This document shows, piece after piece, positions 25,145-36,860 of a DNA stretch of 45,379 bases. The DNA comes from Gammaproteobacteria bacterium Milos-ODIII6 (GTDB lineage: Bacteria > Pseudomonadota > Gammaproteobacteria > Chromatiales > Chromatiaceae): contig JAPTHR010000001.1 in the NCBI GenBank assembly GCA_029228645.1, forward strand, positions 439,601-484,979, read 5' to 3'. Positions within the stretch are counted from its first letter, which is position 1. The number at the start of each line of letters is the position of its first letter. The notes under the pieces were generated by a model, which did no database searches, was not told where the DNA came from, and saw nothing but the letters and a program-made list of their open reading frames with translations. Both the position numbers and the translations under genes were made by a program.

Positions 25145-25651
25145 ATGGCACATTACGAAAGCAAGCCGGCTGGTGACGACCTCATCGAGAAGCTGATCGG
25201 GGTCAACCGGGTCGCAAAGGTCGTCAAAGGCGGCCGGATCTTCGGTTTCGGCGCCCTCGTGGTGGTCGGTGATGGCAACGGGCGAGTCGGTTTTGGCACC
25301 GGCAAGTCGAAGGAGGTGCCGCTGGCCATCCAGAAAGCCATGGAAGCAGCGCGCCGCAACATGATCAGCGTCAAGCTGAAAGACGGCACCCTGCAGTATC
25401 CCCTGATGGGGCGCCACGGTGCTGCACGCGTGCACATGCAACCCGCCTCCGAAGGTACCGGCATCATCGCTGGCGGCGCCATGCGCGCGATCTTCGAAGT
25501 CGTCGGTGTACACAACGTGCTGGCAAAGTGCATCGGCACCAACAACCCGATGAACGTGGTGCGCGCCACCCTCAACGGTTTGGCCAACATGGATGATGCC
25601 GAGTACGTTGCGGCCAAGCGTGGCAAGACCGTCGAAGAGATCCTGGGGTAA
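25145..25651 (+). CDS. rpsE: 30S ribosomal protein S5
   Basis: S5 affects translational accuracy and is the target of spectinomycin-resistance changes. The protein has 168 residues. The N-terminal loop [20 protein letters not shown], whose V-K-G region carries the classical resistance sites, looks wild type. [18 protein letters not shown] and the C-terminal [13 protein letters not shown] are standard. GAGGAGTCTGAAAG precedes the ATG. Confidence 0.97.
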   Translation: MAHYESKPAGDDLIEKLIGVNRVAKVVKGGRIFGFGALVVVGDGNGRVGFGTGKSKEVPLAIQKAMEAARRNMISVKLKDGTLQYPLMGRHGAARVHMQPASEGTGIIAGGAMRAIFEVVGVHNVLAKCIGTNNPMNVVRATLNGLANMDDAEYVAAKRGKTVEEILG

Positions 25652-25656
25652 GTGCC

Positions 25657-25848
25657 ATGGCTGACAAGAAAATGATGAAAGTGAAGCTGGTGCGCAGCAT
25701 GCACGGACGGGTCAAGGGGCACAAAGAATGTGTTCATGGGCTCGGTTTGCGTCGCATGCACCAGGTCGTTGAGGTAGAAGACACACCGTCCACTCGTGGC
25801 ATGGTTAACAAGGTCTACTACATGGTTCAGATCGTAGAGGAAGCCTGA
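25657..25848 (+). CDS. rpmD: 50S ribosomal protein L30
   Basis: L30 is a small 50S protein. The protein has 63 residues, a little longer than E. coli (59) because of an N-terminal [26 protein letters not shown] and [21 protein letters not shown] match the family. It lies 5 bases after rpsE and 2 before rplO. Confidence 0.95.
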   Translation: MADKKMMKVKLVRSMHGRVKGHKECVHGLGLRRMHQVVEVEDTPSTRGMVNKVYYMVQIVEEA

Positions 25849-25850
25849 AG

Positions 25851-26300
25851 ATGGGTTCTGAAAACATGCGCCTGAATACGCTGAAGCCGGCTCCCAACAG
25901 CAAGCCCTCGGGCAAGCGCGTGGGTCGTGGCATCGGAAGCGGTCTGGGTAAGACCTGCGGACGTGGCCACAAGGGTCAAAAGTCCCGTTCCGGTGGCCGC
26001 GTGCAACTCGGTTTCGAGGGCGGCCAGATGCCTTTGCAGCGGCGCCTGCCAAAAGTTGGATTCCGTTCGCGTCTTGCTCGTGTGACTGCCGAGCTGCGCC
26101 TGCACGAAATCGCCAAGGTCGAAGGTGACGTGGTGGACATGGATGCGTTGTACGCAGCCGACATCCTGCCTATGAGCGTTACCCGCGCCAAAGTGATCCT
26201 CTCCGGCGAGATTACTCGTCCCGTTACCGTCAAGGGCCTGCGCGTGACCAAGGGTGCACGCGCTGCGATCGAGGCGGCTGGCGGCAAGGTCGAGGATTAA
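25851..26300 (+). CDS. rplO: 50S ribosomal protein L15
   Basis: L15 is a 50S assembly protein. From the ATG at 25851 it has 149 residues; the ATG at 25866 would give 144 residues starting [13 protein letters not shown], which is how E. coli L15 begins. I keep 25851 because AGAGGA stands 9 bases upstream, while 25866 has no clear ribosome site. [20 protein letters not shown] and the C-terminal [18 protein letters not shown] are typical. Confidence 0.95.
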   Translation: MGSENMRLNTLKPAPNSKPSGKRVGRGIGSGLGKTCGRGHKGQKSRSGGRVQLGFEGGQMPLQRRLPKVGFRSRLARVTAELRLHEIAKVEGDVVDMDALYAADILPMSVTRAKVILSGEITRPVTVKGLRVTKGARAAIEAAGGKVED

Positions 26301-26309
26301 GGCAAGAAG

Positions 26310-27647
26310 ATGGCGAAGAACCCGGCCAGCGGCGTCTCGATGGGGCAACTCGGTGAGTTGCGCCGTAGGCTGTTGTTCGTCCTTGGCGCGATCATCGTGT
26401 ATCGCATCGGTACGTTCATTCCGGTGCCCGGGATTGATCCCTCGGCTCTTGCGGCGCTGTTCGAACAGCAGAAAGGCACCATTCTGGACATGTTCAACAT
26501 GTTCTCGGGTGGCGCGCTGAGTCGCGCCAGTCTGTTCGCGCTCGGAATCATGCCGTATATCTCGGCTTCGATCATCGTGCAGCTGATGACGGCGGTGGTG
26601 CCCAAGCTGGAGCAGCTCAAGAAAGAAGGTGAAGCGGGGCGTCGCAAGATCACCCAGTACACCCGCTACGGCACGCTGGCTCTTGGCACCTTCCAGGCAA
26701 TCGGCATCTCGATGGCATTGCAGGGGCAGTTCGGTCAGGGGCTCGTCGTGCAAACCGGTCCGGCCTTCGTGTTCACCGCCACCGTTTCACTGGTGACCGG
26801 CACGATGTTCCTGATGTGGCTCGGCGAGCAGATCACCGAGCGTGGTCTGGGTAACGGTATTTCCTTGATCATCTTTGCCGGCATCGTGGCGGGGCTTCCA
26901 TCCGCCTTCGGCGCGGTGGTCGAGTTGATCAGCAACGGTGAGATGAATGCGCTGTTCGGGCTGTTCCTCTTCATCATGGTGATTATCGTCACCGGCTTCG
27001 TGGTGTTCGTCGAGCGTGGCCAGCGCCGCATAACGGTGAACTACGCCAAGCGCCAGCAGGGTCGCAAGATGTTTGCTGCGCAGAGCAGTCACCTGCCGCT
27101 GAAGCTGAACATGTCGGGGGTCATTCCGCCGATATTTGCATCAAGCATCATCCTGTTTCCGACCACGCTCGCGCAGTGGGCCGGGAGCACAGAGGACATG
27201 CGTTGGTTGCAGGACATCATCGCGATGGTGTCACCGGGCGAGCCCCTGTACATGGCGGCGTATGCGGCGGGGATCATTTTCTTCTGCTTCTTTTACACCG
27301 CGCTGGTCTTCAATTCGAAGGAGACCGCGGACAATCTGAAGCGCTCCGGCGCCTTCATTCCGGGTATTCGTCCGGGTGATCAAACCGCCAGCTACATCGA
27401 CAAGGTGATGTCCCGTCTGACCCTGGCTGGCGCGCTCTATATCACTGCGGTTTGTCTGCTGCCCGAGTTCATGAACGTGGGCTTCAATGTGCCGTTTTAC
27501 TTCGGCGGCACCTCGCTTCTGATCGTCGTGGTCGTTGTGATGGACTTCATGGCCCAGGTGCAGGCGCATGTCATGTCTCACCAGTACGAAGGCCTGATGA
27601 AGAAGGCGAATTTGAAGAATATCGGCGGCGCCGGCTCCTTGCGCTGA
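26310..27647 (+). CDS. secY: Preprotein translocase subunit SecY
   Basis: SecY is the channel of the SecYEG translocon, with ten membrane helices. The protein has 445 residues. It shows [19 protein letters not shown] (helix 1) and [15 protein letters not shown] (helix 2b), the cytoplasmic loop [16 protein letters not shown] and a C-terminal [10 protein letters not shown]. It sits between rplO and rpmJ at the end of spc, the universal gammaproteobacterial place, 9 bases after rplO. Confidence 0.98.
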   Translation: MAKNPASGVSMGQLGELRRRLLFVLGAIIVYRIGTFIPVPGIDPSALAALFEQQKGTILDMFNMFSGGALSRASLFALGIMPYISASIIVQLMTAVVPKLEQLKKEGEAGRRKITQYTRYGTLALGTFQAIGISMALQGQFGQGLVVQTGPAFVFTATVSLVTGTMFLMWLGEQITERGLGNGISLIIFAGIVAGLPSAFGAVVELISNGEMNALFGLFLFIMVIIVTGFVVFVERGQRRITVNYAKRQQGRKMFAAQSSHLPLKLNMSGVIPPIFASSIILFPTTLAQWAGSTEDMRWLQDIIAMVSPGEPLYMAAYAAGIIFFCFFYTALVFNSKETADNLKRSGAFIPGIRPGDQTASYIDKVMSRLTLAGALYITAVCLLPEFMNVGFNVPFYFGGTSLLIVVVVVMDFMAQVQAHVMSHQYEGLMKKANLKNIGGAGSLR

Positions 27648-27671
27648 GCGTCGCTCACAGGAGAAACCAAA

Positions 27672-27785
27672 ATGAAAGTCAGAGCATCTGTAAAAAAGTT
27701 GTGCCGCAACTGCAAGATCATCAAACGCCACGGGGTGGTGCGCGTGATCTGTTCGGACCCGCGCCACAAGCAACGGCAGGGCTGA
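27672..27785 (+). CDS. rpmJ: 50S ribosomal protein L36 (zinc-binding form)
   Basis: L36 is a 37-residue protein, short enough to be missed easily: [20 protein letters not shown], then [17 protein letters not shown]. The zinc ligands C11, C14, C27 and H32 are all present, so this is the C+ form. CAGGAG stands 11 bases before the ATG. It is the last gene of spc; the alpha promoter follows. Confidence 0.97.
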   Translation: MKVRASVKKLCRNCKIIKRHGVVRVICSDPRHKQRQG

Positions 27786-27802
27786 TTACGGCCGCTCAGG
27801 CA

Positions 27803-27849
27803 TTGATGGCGGCCTAGAAATTTGTTAGAGTTGCGCGCTTTCGCGCGAC
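27803..27849 (+). promoter_or_regulatory. alpha operon promoter with start-site hairpin
   Basis: TTGATG (27803-27808), 17 bases, then TAGAGT (27826-27831) and a G+C-rich discriminator TGCGCGC, the same design as the str and rpsH promoters. GTTGCGCG (27830-27837) pairs with CGCGCGAC (27842-27849) around CTTT over the expected start. The remaining leader to rpsM is only about 35-45 bases, too short for the full S4 pseudoknot of the E. coli alpha mRNA. Confidence 0.7.
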
Positions 27850-27881
27850 AAATGCCGAAAACGTATTCAGGAGAATAAAGC

Positions 27882-28238
27882 ATGGCACGTATAGCAGGTG
27901 TCAACATTCCGGATCGCAAACATACGGTGATTGCACTGACCGCGATCTATGGCGTCGGCCTGACCCGGGCGAAGGCGATCTGCGAGGCGGCCGGTGTGGC
28001 GCCGGAGCGCAAGATCATCGAACTGGGCGAGGACGAGCTGGAGGCCCTGCGTACCGAGGTCAGCAAGTTCGCGGTGGAAGGCGACCTGCGTCGCGAGGTG
28101 TCGATGAACATCAAGCGTCTCATGGACCTGGGTTGCAACCGTGGTATCCGTCACCGTCGCGGGCTGCCTCTGCGTGGTCAGCGTACCAAGACAAACGCGC
28201 GTACTCGCAAGGGTCCGCGTAAACCGATCAAGCGTTAA
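27882..28238 (+). CDS. rpsM: 30S ribosomal protein S13
   Basis: S13 forms intersubunit bridges in the 30S head and contacts P-site tRNA with its C-terminal tail. The protein has 118 residues: [20 protein letters not shown], then [17 protein letters not shown] and the basic tail [26 protein letters not shown] precedes the ATG. It is the first gene of the alpha operon. Confidence 0.97.
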   Translation: MARIAGVNIPDRKHTVIALTAIYGVGLTRAKAICEAAGVAPERKIIELGEDELEALRTEVSKFAVEGDLRREVSMNIKRLMDLGCNRGIRHRRGLPLRGQRTKTNARTRKGPRKPIKR

Positions 28239-28268
28239 TCGATAGCGTAGCTTTCAGGAATCAGGCAG

Positions 28269-28652
28269 ATGGCCAAGAGTACCACCCGTAAAAAGGTCAA
28301 CAAGGTCGTTACCGACGGCGTAGCGCATGTGCACGCGTCGTTCAACAACACGATCATCACCATCACCGATCGTCAGGGCAACGCCCTGTGCTGGACCACC
28401 TCGGGTGGTTCCGGTTTCCGTGGCTCTCGCAAGAGCACGCCATTCGCGGCCCAGGTGGCTGCCGACCGCTGCGGTCAGATGGCGAAGGAGTACGGTGTGA
28501 AGAACCTCGACGTCAACGTCAAGGGTCCCGGTCCGGGTCGAGAGTCCGCTGTGCGGGCACTCAATAATGCAGGCTTCAAGATCACCAGCATCTCTGACGT
28601 CACCCCTATTCCTCATAACGGCTGTCGTCCGCCGAAAAAGCGCCGCGTGTAA
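28269..28652 (+). CDS. rpsK: 30S ribosomal protein S11
   Basis: S11 lines the platform near the mRNA exit. The protein has 127 residues: [19 protein letters not shown], with [16 protein letters not shown] and the terminal [12 protein letters not shown]. The N-G pair in PHNGCRPPK matches the isoaspartate site known in E. coli S11. It lies 30 bases after rpsM. Confidence 0.97.
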   Translation: MAKSTTRKKVNKVVTDGVAHVHASFNNTIITITDRQGNALCWTTSGGSGFRGSRKSTPFAAQVAADRCGQMAKEYGVKNLDVNVKGPGPGRESAVRALNNAGFKITSISDVTPIPHNGCRPPKKRRV

Positions 28653-28666
28653 CTGGAGTTTCGATC

Positions 28667-29287
28667 ATGGCACGTTATCTTGGACCCAAATGCAAGCTGA
28701 TGCGTCGCGAGGGCACCGACCTGTTCCTCAAGAGCAGGGTGCGCTCCGTTGACACCAAATGCAACATGGAGAAGGTACCCGGGCAATCGGGCGACCGTCG
28801 CCGCCGCCTCTCGGACTATGGTGTCCAGTTGCGTGAAAAACAGAAAGTACGCCGCCTGTATGGGATTCTGGAGCGTCAGTTCCGGAACTACTACAAGGAA
28901 GCGGACCGGGTGAAGGGGCCTACCGGTGAGAACCTGTTGCGCCTGCTCGAATGCCGCCTGGACAATGTCGCTTACCGCATGGGCTTTGGCAGCACCCGTA
29001 ACGAGGCGCGCCAGCTCGTCAGCCACAAGGCCATCGAGGTCAATGGCAAGCCGGTCAACGTACCGTCTTACCGTGTGAAGCCGGAAGATGTGGTTTCGAT
29101 CCGTGACAAGAGCAAGCAGCAAGATCGCATCAAGAGCTCGCTCAGCCTCGCCGAACAGTACGGCATGCCGGAGTGGGTCGAGGTGGACAGCAACGCCATG
29201 AAGGGCGTATTCAAACGCTACCCTGATCGCGCCGAGCTGCCGGCCGAGATCAACGAACAACTGATCGTGGAACTCTACTCCAAGTAG
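28667..29287 (+). CDS. rpsD: 30S ribosomal protein S4
   Basis: S4 starts 30S assembly and in E. coli represses the alpha operon. The protein has 206 residues: [40 protein letters not shown], and an S4 RNA-binding domain with [20 protein letters not shown]. It has cysteines at 9 and 32 but lacks the four-cysteine zinc cluster, so it is the C- form. GGAGTTTCGATC precedes the ATG. Confidence 0.97.
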   Translation: MARYLGPKCKLMRREGTDLFLKSRVRSVDTKCNMEKVPGQSGDRRRRLSDYGVQLREKQKVRRLYGILERQFRNYYKEADRVKGPTGENLLRLLECRLDNVAYRMGFGSTRNEARQLVSHKAIEVNGKPVNVPSYRVKPEDVVSIRDKSKQQDRIKSSLSLAEQYGMPEWVEVDSNAMKGVFKRYPDRAELPAEINEQLIVELYSK

Positions 29288-29326
29288 TCCGGTTGTTCAG
29301 GAAACGAGATCAGAAGAGGATAATCC

Positions 29327-30334
29327 ATGTCGGGGTCTGTCACTGAGTTTCTCACGCCACGCATCGTGAACGTGGAGACGATCAACGAGCGTCATGCCAG
29401 GGTTTCATTGGAGCCGCTCGAGCGCGGCTTCGGCCATACGCTCGGAAACGCGCTGCGACGGATACTGCTTTCCTCGATGCCTGGCTGCGCCATCACCGAG
29501 GCGGAGATCGACGGCGTGTTGCACGAATACAGCGCCATCGAGGGCGTCCAGGAAGACGTCCTGGAGATCCTGCTAAACCTCAAGGACGTGGCCCTCGTGA
29601 TGGAAGATCGCGAGGAGGCCTCCCTGGCGCTCAACGCCAAGGGTCCGGCGACCATCACCGCGGGCGACCTGCAATTGTCGCACGGCGTGGAAATCTCCAA
29701 TCCCGATCTGATCATTGCGCATCTCACCGACAAGGGTGAGCTGAACATGAACATCAGGGTCGAGCGTGGCCGTGGCTACGAGCCGGCGGCGACGCGCGAA
29801 GGGGCGGCGGGCGAAGACCGGCCGATTGGGCGTCTGCAGCTGGACGCATCGTTCAGTCCGATTATCCGGGTTGCTTACCAGGTCGAGGCGGCCCGTGTTG
29901 AGCAGCGCACAGACCTCGATCGCCTGGTTCTGGACATTGAGACGGATGGCACGATCGATCCGGAAGAGGCGATTCGCCACTCCGCGACCATCATGCGCGA
30001 CCAGCTTTCGGCCTTCGCCAACCTGTCCGAGACGACCACGCAGGATCTCGGTGGTGTTGGCCCTGAAGACGGTCCGCCGATCGATCCGATCCTGCTGCGT
30101 CCGGTCGACGACCTGGAGCTGACCGTACGTTCAGCAAACTGCCTCAAGGCGGAAAACATCTTCCTGATCGGCGACCTGATTCAACGCACCGAGGTGGAGC
30201 TGCTCAAGACGCCGAACCTGGGCAAGAAGTCGCTGACCGAGATCAAGGACGTGCTTGCCACCCGTGGGCTGTCCCTGGGCGCGCGCCTGGAAAATTGGCC
30301 ACCGGAAAACCTGGAGGAGCTGATGGCGCGTTGA
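29327..30334 (+). CDS. rpoA: DNA-directed RNA polymerase alpha subunit
   Basis: RpoA nucleates polymerase assembly through its N-terminal domain and binds UP elements and activators through its C-terminal domain. The protein has 335 residues. The N-terminal dimer motif is [20 protein letters not shown]. The C-terminal domain has [20 protein letters not shown], holding the DNA-contacting arginine (R265 in E. coli), and [19 protein letters not shown]. It lies between rpsD and rplQ, as in E. coli. Confidence 0.98.
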   Translation: MSGSVTEFLTPRIVNVETINERHARVSLEPLERGFGHTLGNALRRILLSSMPGCAITEAEIDGVLHEYSAIEGVQEDVLEILLNLKDVALVMEDREEASLALNAKGPATITAGDLQLSHGVEISNPDLIIAHLTDKGELNMNIRVERGRGYEPAATREGAAGEDRPIGRLQLDASFSPIIRVAYQVEAARVEQRTDLDRLVLDIETDGTIDPEEAIRHSATIMRDQLSAFANLSETTTQDLGGVGPEDGPPIDPILLRPVDDLELTVRSANCLKAENIFLIGDLIQRTEVELLKTPNLGKKSLTEIKDVLATRGLSLGARLENWPPENLEELMAR

Positions 30335-30388
30335 TTCGACGCGTCTCTCAGCCCCGTCTAATAACATCGTTTTATAGGAAGTCGACCC

Positions 30389-30796
30389 ATGCGTCATCGC
30401 AAAGCCGGACGGCAACTGAACCGTAACAGTTCGCATCGCAAGGCGATGTATCGAAATATGGCCAGCTCGCTGTTTGAACACGAACTGATCAAGACCACCC
30501 TGCCCAAGGCGAAGGAACTCCGCCGCGTGGCCGAGCCCCTGATCACGATGGCCAAAGAGGACAGCGTCGCGAAGCGTCGTCTGGCCTTCTCGCGCCTGCG
30601 CGACCAGGCGGCGGTAGCCAAGCTTTTTAGCGAGCTGGGTCCGCGTTACAAGGCCCGCCCCGGTGGTTACCTGCGCATTCTCAAGGCGGGCTACCGCCCC
30701 GGCGACAAAGCCCCCATGGCCTTTGTCGAGCTGGTCGATCGCCCCATCCCGGAAGTCTCTGAAGAGGAAATCGAAGAGGCAGCCGAGACCGAGTAG
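30389..30796 (+). CDS. rplQ: 50S ribosomal protein L17
   Basis: L17 is a 50S protein near the tunnel exit. The protein has 135 residues: [20 protein letters not shown] and [21 protein letters not shown], then an acidic tail ([14 protein letters not shown]). It is the last gene of the alpha operon and is followed by a strong terminator. Confidence 0.97.
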   Translation: MRHRKAGRQLNRNSSHRKAMYRNMASSLFEHELIKTTLPKAKELRRVAEPLITMAKEDSVAKRRLAFSRLRDQAAVAKLFSELGPRYKARPGGYLRILKAGYRPGDKAPMAFVELVDRPIPEVSEEEIEEAAETE

Positions 30797-30812
30797 ACCG
30801 ACTCGCCAGCAC

Positions 30813-30850
30813 GCACAGAAAAAGCCGGTCTCGCACCGGCTTTTTTGTGC
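30813..30850 (+). terminator. Rho-independent terminator after rplQ
   Basis: Core stem GCCGGT (30824-30829) and ACCGGC (30835-30840) with loop CTCGC, flanked by an A-tract and T6 (30841-30846), and extended by GCACA/TGTGC (30813-30817 with 30846-30850). The A and T tracts suggest it works in both directions. It closes the ribosomal block 17 bases after rplQ. Confidence 0.95.
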
Positions 30851-30887
30851 CTGGGGTATGCTCTCGTGCCAGTCCCCGGGAGGTGTC

Positions 30888-31625
30888 ATGAGCGAATCGG
30901 CTATCGTACTTTTTACCGACTACGGCTTGCACAGTCCCTACGTCGGTCTGCTGCACGCTGTGATCCGAAAGCGGCTTTCCGATTGCCCGATCATCGATCT
31001 GCAGCATGACCTGCCGCCGTTCCGACCGCGCGGGGCTGGGCTGTTGTTGCGCAGCCAGCTCGCATGGCTGCCGCCGTCCTCGATCATCGTGGCGGTCGTA
31101 GACCCGGGTGTCGGGACCCAGCGGCGCGGCCTGATCGTCCGCTGGGGTGGGTTCACTTTGATCGCGCCGGACAACGGCCTGCTGGCGCCCTTCCTGAGCG
31201 GCGCCGCAAGCGTGCATGCCATCGATACGCCGCCAAAGGGCAGCTGCATGACCTTTCATGGCCGCGATTGGTTTGCGCCGGTGGCGGCAGGCCTGGTTGC
31301 CGGGGAGTCGGTTGCGATGCATCCGGTGGATGTCGGCTCCTGTGTCGGTCATGACTGGCCGCCGATCCTGGATGAGGTGATCTATGTGGATCGGTTTGGC
31401 AATCTGATGCTTGGTCGGGGTGGCGAAAACCTTCCGGAGGAGCAGCTTATCGCTGTTGCCGGACATCAGCTGCGCTACGCTGAAACCTTCGCGCAGGTGC
31501 CGCCGGGCCAGGCTTTCTGGCATATCAATTCCCTGGGCCTGGTGGAACTGGCAGTGAACCAGGGCAGCGCGGCCGCCGTGCTCGGCCTGGCGGTGGGTGA
31601 CCGGGTGGATTTTCCGGGGATCTGA
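30888..31625 (+). CDS. SAM hydroxide adenosyltransferase (DUF62 family)
   Basis: This family, related to fluorinase and chlorinase, hydrolyses S-adenosylmethionine to adenosine and methionine; its physiological role is unsettled. The protein has 245 residues from the ATG at 30888, 5 bases after GGGAGG. Family motifs: FTDYGLHSPYVG at the N terminus, VVDPGVGTQRRG, IAPDNGLLAPF, MTFHGRDWFAPVAA and VDRFGNLML. There is no signal peptide, so it is cytosolic. It stands alone on the + strand after the rplQ terminator and converges on uvrA. The family assignment is firm, the exact activity inferred. Confidence 0.88.
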   Translation: MSESAIVLFTDYGLHSPYVGLLHAVIRKRLSDCPIIDLQHDLPPFRPRGAGLLLRSQLAWLPPSSIIVAVVDPGVGTQRRGLIVRWGGFTLIAPDNGLLAPFLSGAASVHAIDTPPKGSCMTFHGRDWFAPVAAGLVAGESVAMHPVDVGSCVGHDWPPILDEVIYVDRFGNLMLGRGGENLPEEQLIAVAGHQLRYAETFAQVPPGQAFWHINSLGLVELAVNQGSAAAVLGLAVGDRVDFPGI

Positions 31626-31663
31626 TCCGCGGCCAGCCCCGTTCCTGCAAAACAGGCTGGAAC

Positions 31664-31759
31664 CGTAGAAGCGAGCTTGCTCGCGAAGAGATGTCCATTC
31701 GCGGCCAAGGCCGCTCCTACAAAATTGCTAGGGATCGTAGGAGCGAGCTTGCTCGCGAA
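31664..31759. repeat. Cluster of three REP-like palindromes
   Basis: Three related units lie between convergent DUF62 and uvrA. Direct copies are at 31664-31687 and 31736-31759 (each CGTAG(A/G)AGCGAGCTTGCTCG followed by CGAA). An inverted, diverged copy is at 31698-31720 (TTCGCGGCC..GGCCGCTCCTAC). The core GCGAGCTTGCTCGC is a palindrome. The head-to-tail arrangement resembles the BIME clusters of pseudomonads. Just upstream, CCAGCC/GGCTGG (31633-31660) could form a weak stem after DUF62. Confidence 0.75.
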
Positions 31760-31795
31760 TCGTTATCCTGCGCGTATCCCTGCTCCACTCCCTGA

Positions 31796-31818
31796 CCCTC
31801 CCCACAAGTGGGGCGGGG
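31796..31818. repeat. Single copy of the CCCTCCCCAC palindrome family
   Basis: CCCTCCCCACAAGTGGGGCG followed by GGG is a near-perfect inverted repeat around AA. The same core occurs in the tandem array at 37790-38035, most clearly in its last unit, so this is a dispersed repeat family. It lies 48 bases beyond the uvrA stop and could form a stem on the uvrA transcript. Confidence 0.6.
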
Positions 31819-31865
31819 ATCTGTCCGCACCGATGCGGGCTTCCGATCTTGGAAGGGTCGCGGTT

Positions 31866-34688
<2,823 letters not shown>

Positions 34689-34806
34689 GGGTACATCATG
34701 TAAGGAGCAACCCGCCATTCTACGGGACCGGGCAGGGAACAGGAATCCGGATGCCGGCCCGGTGTAAGATAGCGGGCTTCGCCCGCAGCGAAAGAGGCGC
34801 GTATTC

Positions 34807-36180
34807 GTGGTCGCAAAAATGGGGATGACATCGTCGGAACGGCGCACCGCGCTGGGACTGGCCGGGGTATATGGCTTCCGCATGCTGGGCCTGTTCCTGA
34901 TCCTGCCGGTGTTCGCCCTGTTCGCCGAGACACTGCCCGGCGCGACGCCCCTGCTCACCGGGGTGGCAATCGGCATCTACGGACTCACCCAGGCCCTGCT
35001 GCAGATCCCTTTCGGGATGTTGTCCGACCGCATCGGCCGCAAGCCGGTGATCCTGGGCGGCCTGCTGCTGTTCGCGCTCGGCAGCGCGGTGGCGGCCTAC
35101 GCAAGCACCATCGAGTGGATCATCGTCGGGCGGGCGCTGCAGGGCAGCGGCGCGATTGCGGCCGCGGTCATGGCGCTGGCCGCGGACCTCACCCGCGAGG
35201 AGATACGCACCCGGGTAATGGCGGTGATCGGCATGACCATCGGGGTCTCTTTCATGCTCGCCATGATCGCCGGGCCGGCGCTGGACGCCTGGTTCGGCGT
35301 GTCGGGCATCTTCTGGATCACCGCCGGGCTGGCAATGCTGGGCATGGCCCTGATCGCCTGGGTGGTCCCGACCCCGCAGGACAGCCGCGTGCACCGGGAT
35401 GCCGAGCCCGTGCCCGCGCTGTTTGGCAGTGTGCTGAGGAATACCGAGCTGCTGCGGCTCGACTGGGGGATCTTCTCGCTGCACCTGGTCCTGACCGCGC
35501 TGTTCCTGGGTGTACCGTTGCAGCTGCGCGCCGTCGGCATCGCGCCCGGCGACCATGCGCTGGTCTACCTGCCGATCATGCTGGTCGCCATCGTGGGCAT
35601 GGTGCCGTTCATCATCCTGGCGGAGAAAGGCGGCCGCATGAGGCCGGTCTTCCTCGGCGCCATCGCCGCGCTGGCGCTGGCGCAGGTCCTGCTGTGGCTT
35701 TATGGCGCCGCCTTCTGGCCGCTGCTCGGCAGCGTGGCGCTGTTCTTCCTCGCCTTCAACCTGCTCGAGGCGATGCTGCCCTCGCTGGTGTCCAAGACCT
35801 CACCGGCAGACGCCAAGGGCACCGCCATGGGGGTCTACACCACCTCGCAGTTTGCCGGCGCCTTCTTCGGCGGGGTGCTCGGTGGTTGGGCGCATCAGCA
35901 GGGGGGCGTGATGGCGGTGTTCCTGTTCGGCGCGATTGTCACGGCGGTCTGGTTGCTGCTTGCATCCGGCATGCGACCGCCGGCGCGGCACGCCAACGAA
36001 CTGGTGCGCCTGGCCGGCCTGGACCCCGCGGAAGAGGCGCAACTGGGCGGCCGCCTGCGCGCCCTGCCGGGGGTCCTCGAGGTGGTCATCGTGGCGGAGG
36101 AGGAGATGGCCTATCTCAAGGTCGACCGCGCCCGTTTCGACCGCGCCGAGGTGGATGCAATTATCGGCGTGCCCGCGTAA
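34807..36180 (+). CDS. yajR: MFS transporter, YajR type with C-terminal YAM domain
   Basis: An inner-membrane major facilitator protein of 457 residues. The 12-helix part starts at [20 protein letters not shown] and contains the MFS loop motif [16 protein letters not shown], then [20 protein letters not shown] and [16 protein letters not shown]. Residues about 400-457 form a cytoplasmic ferredoxin-like domain ([26 protein letters not shown] pattern), as in E. coli YajR. The substrate of this family is not established. GTG at 34807 follows AGAGG; an ATG four codons later is possible. It stands between divergent uvrA and codirectional ssb. A GCGGGC/GCCCGC hairpin lies at 34772-34786. Confidence 0.9.
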   Translation: MVAKMGMTSSERRTALGLAGVYGFRMLGLFLILPVFALFAETLPGATPLLTGVAIGIYGLTQALLQIPFGMLSDRIGRKPVILGGLLLFALGSAVAAYASTIEWIIVGRALQGSGAIAAAVMALAADLTREEIRTRVMAVIGMTIGVSFMLAMIAGPALDAWFGVSGIFWITAGLAMLGMALIAWVVPTPQDSRVHRDAEPVPALFGSVLRNTELLRLDWGIFSLHLVLTALFLGVPLQLRAVGIAPGDHALVYLPIMLVAIVGMVPFIILAEKGGRMRPVFLGAIAALALAQVLLWLYGAAFWPLLGSVALFFLAFNLLEAMLPSLVSKTSPADAKGTAMGVYTTSQFAGAFFGGVLGGWAHQQGGVMAVFLFGAIVTAVWLLLASGMRPPARHANELVRLAGLDPAEEAQLGGRLRALPGVLEVVIVAEEEMAYLKVDRARFDRAEVDAIIGVPA

Positions 36181-36237
36181 CATCCTTTTTCTTTCGAACA
36201 AACGACGGCCCAGGGAAGGGCCTGAACAGGAGGCGAC

Positions 36238-36708
36238 ATGGCCAGCAGAGGCGTCAACAAAGTCATTCTCATCGGTAACCTCGGGCAGGACCCGGAGCTG
36301 CGCTACATGCCCAATGGTGGCGCTGTGGCGAACGTGACCGTGGCCACTTCCGAGAGCTGGAAGGACAAGAACACCGGCGAGCAGCAGGAAAAGACCGAAT
36401 GGCACCGGGTGGTGATGTTCCGCCGCCTTGCCGAGATCGCCGGCGAGTACCTCAAGAAGGGCTCCAAGGTCTTCATCGAGGGGCGCCTGCAGACACGCAA
36501 GTGGCAGGACCAGCAGGGCAACGACCGCTATACCACCGAGATCGTGGCCGACAACATGCAGATGCTCGACTCGCGTGGCGGTGGCAGCGCTGACTACGCC
36601 TCGGGGGCAGGAGCGCCGGCACAGGGCGCGCAGCGCTCGCAGCCACAGTCGGCCCCCCAGGCCGCCCCGCAGGGCGATACCACTTACGACGACGACATCC
36701 CTTTCTAG
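36238..36708 (+). CDS. ssb: Single-stranded DNA-binding protein
   Basis: SSB coats single-stranded DNA and recruits repair proteins through its tail. The protein has 156 residues: an OB fold over about 1-110 ([58 protein letters not shown]), a Gly/Gln/Ala-rich linker and the acidic tip DDDIPF. GGAGGCGAC precedes the ATG. It follows the MFS gene by 57 bases and is near uvrA, a common gammaproteobacterial grouping. No LexA box is visible upstream. Confidence 0.97.
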   Translation: MASRGVNKVILIGNLGQDPELRYMPNGGAVANVTVATSESWKDKNTGEQQEKTEWHRVVMFRRLAEIAGEYLKKGSKVFIEGRLQTRKWQDQQGNDRYTTEIVADNMQMLDSRGGGSADYASGAGAPAQGAQRSQPQSAPQAAPQGDTTYDDDIPF

Positions 36709-36738
36709 CTGACGCGAACACGGCCGGATAGCCTCCTA

Positions 36739-36765
36739 AACCCTGCCCCAGCGGCAGGGTTTTTT
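36739..36765 (+). terminator. Rho-independent terminator after ssb
   Basis: AACCCTGCC (36739-36747) pairs with GGCAGGGTT (36753-36761) around CCAGC and runs into T6 (36760-36765). It lies 30 bases after the ssb stop. Confidence 0.95.
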
Positions 36766-36860
36766 ACGCCCGGGTGGCCAAACAATTCCGAATATTAGAA
36801 GTAAACCAAATATAAATGCTTGTTGTAAAAGGAAAATAGGGCCACTAGATTAGATAGTCA

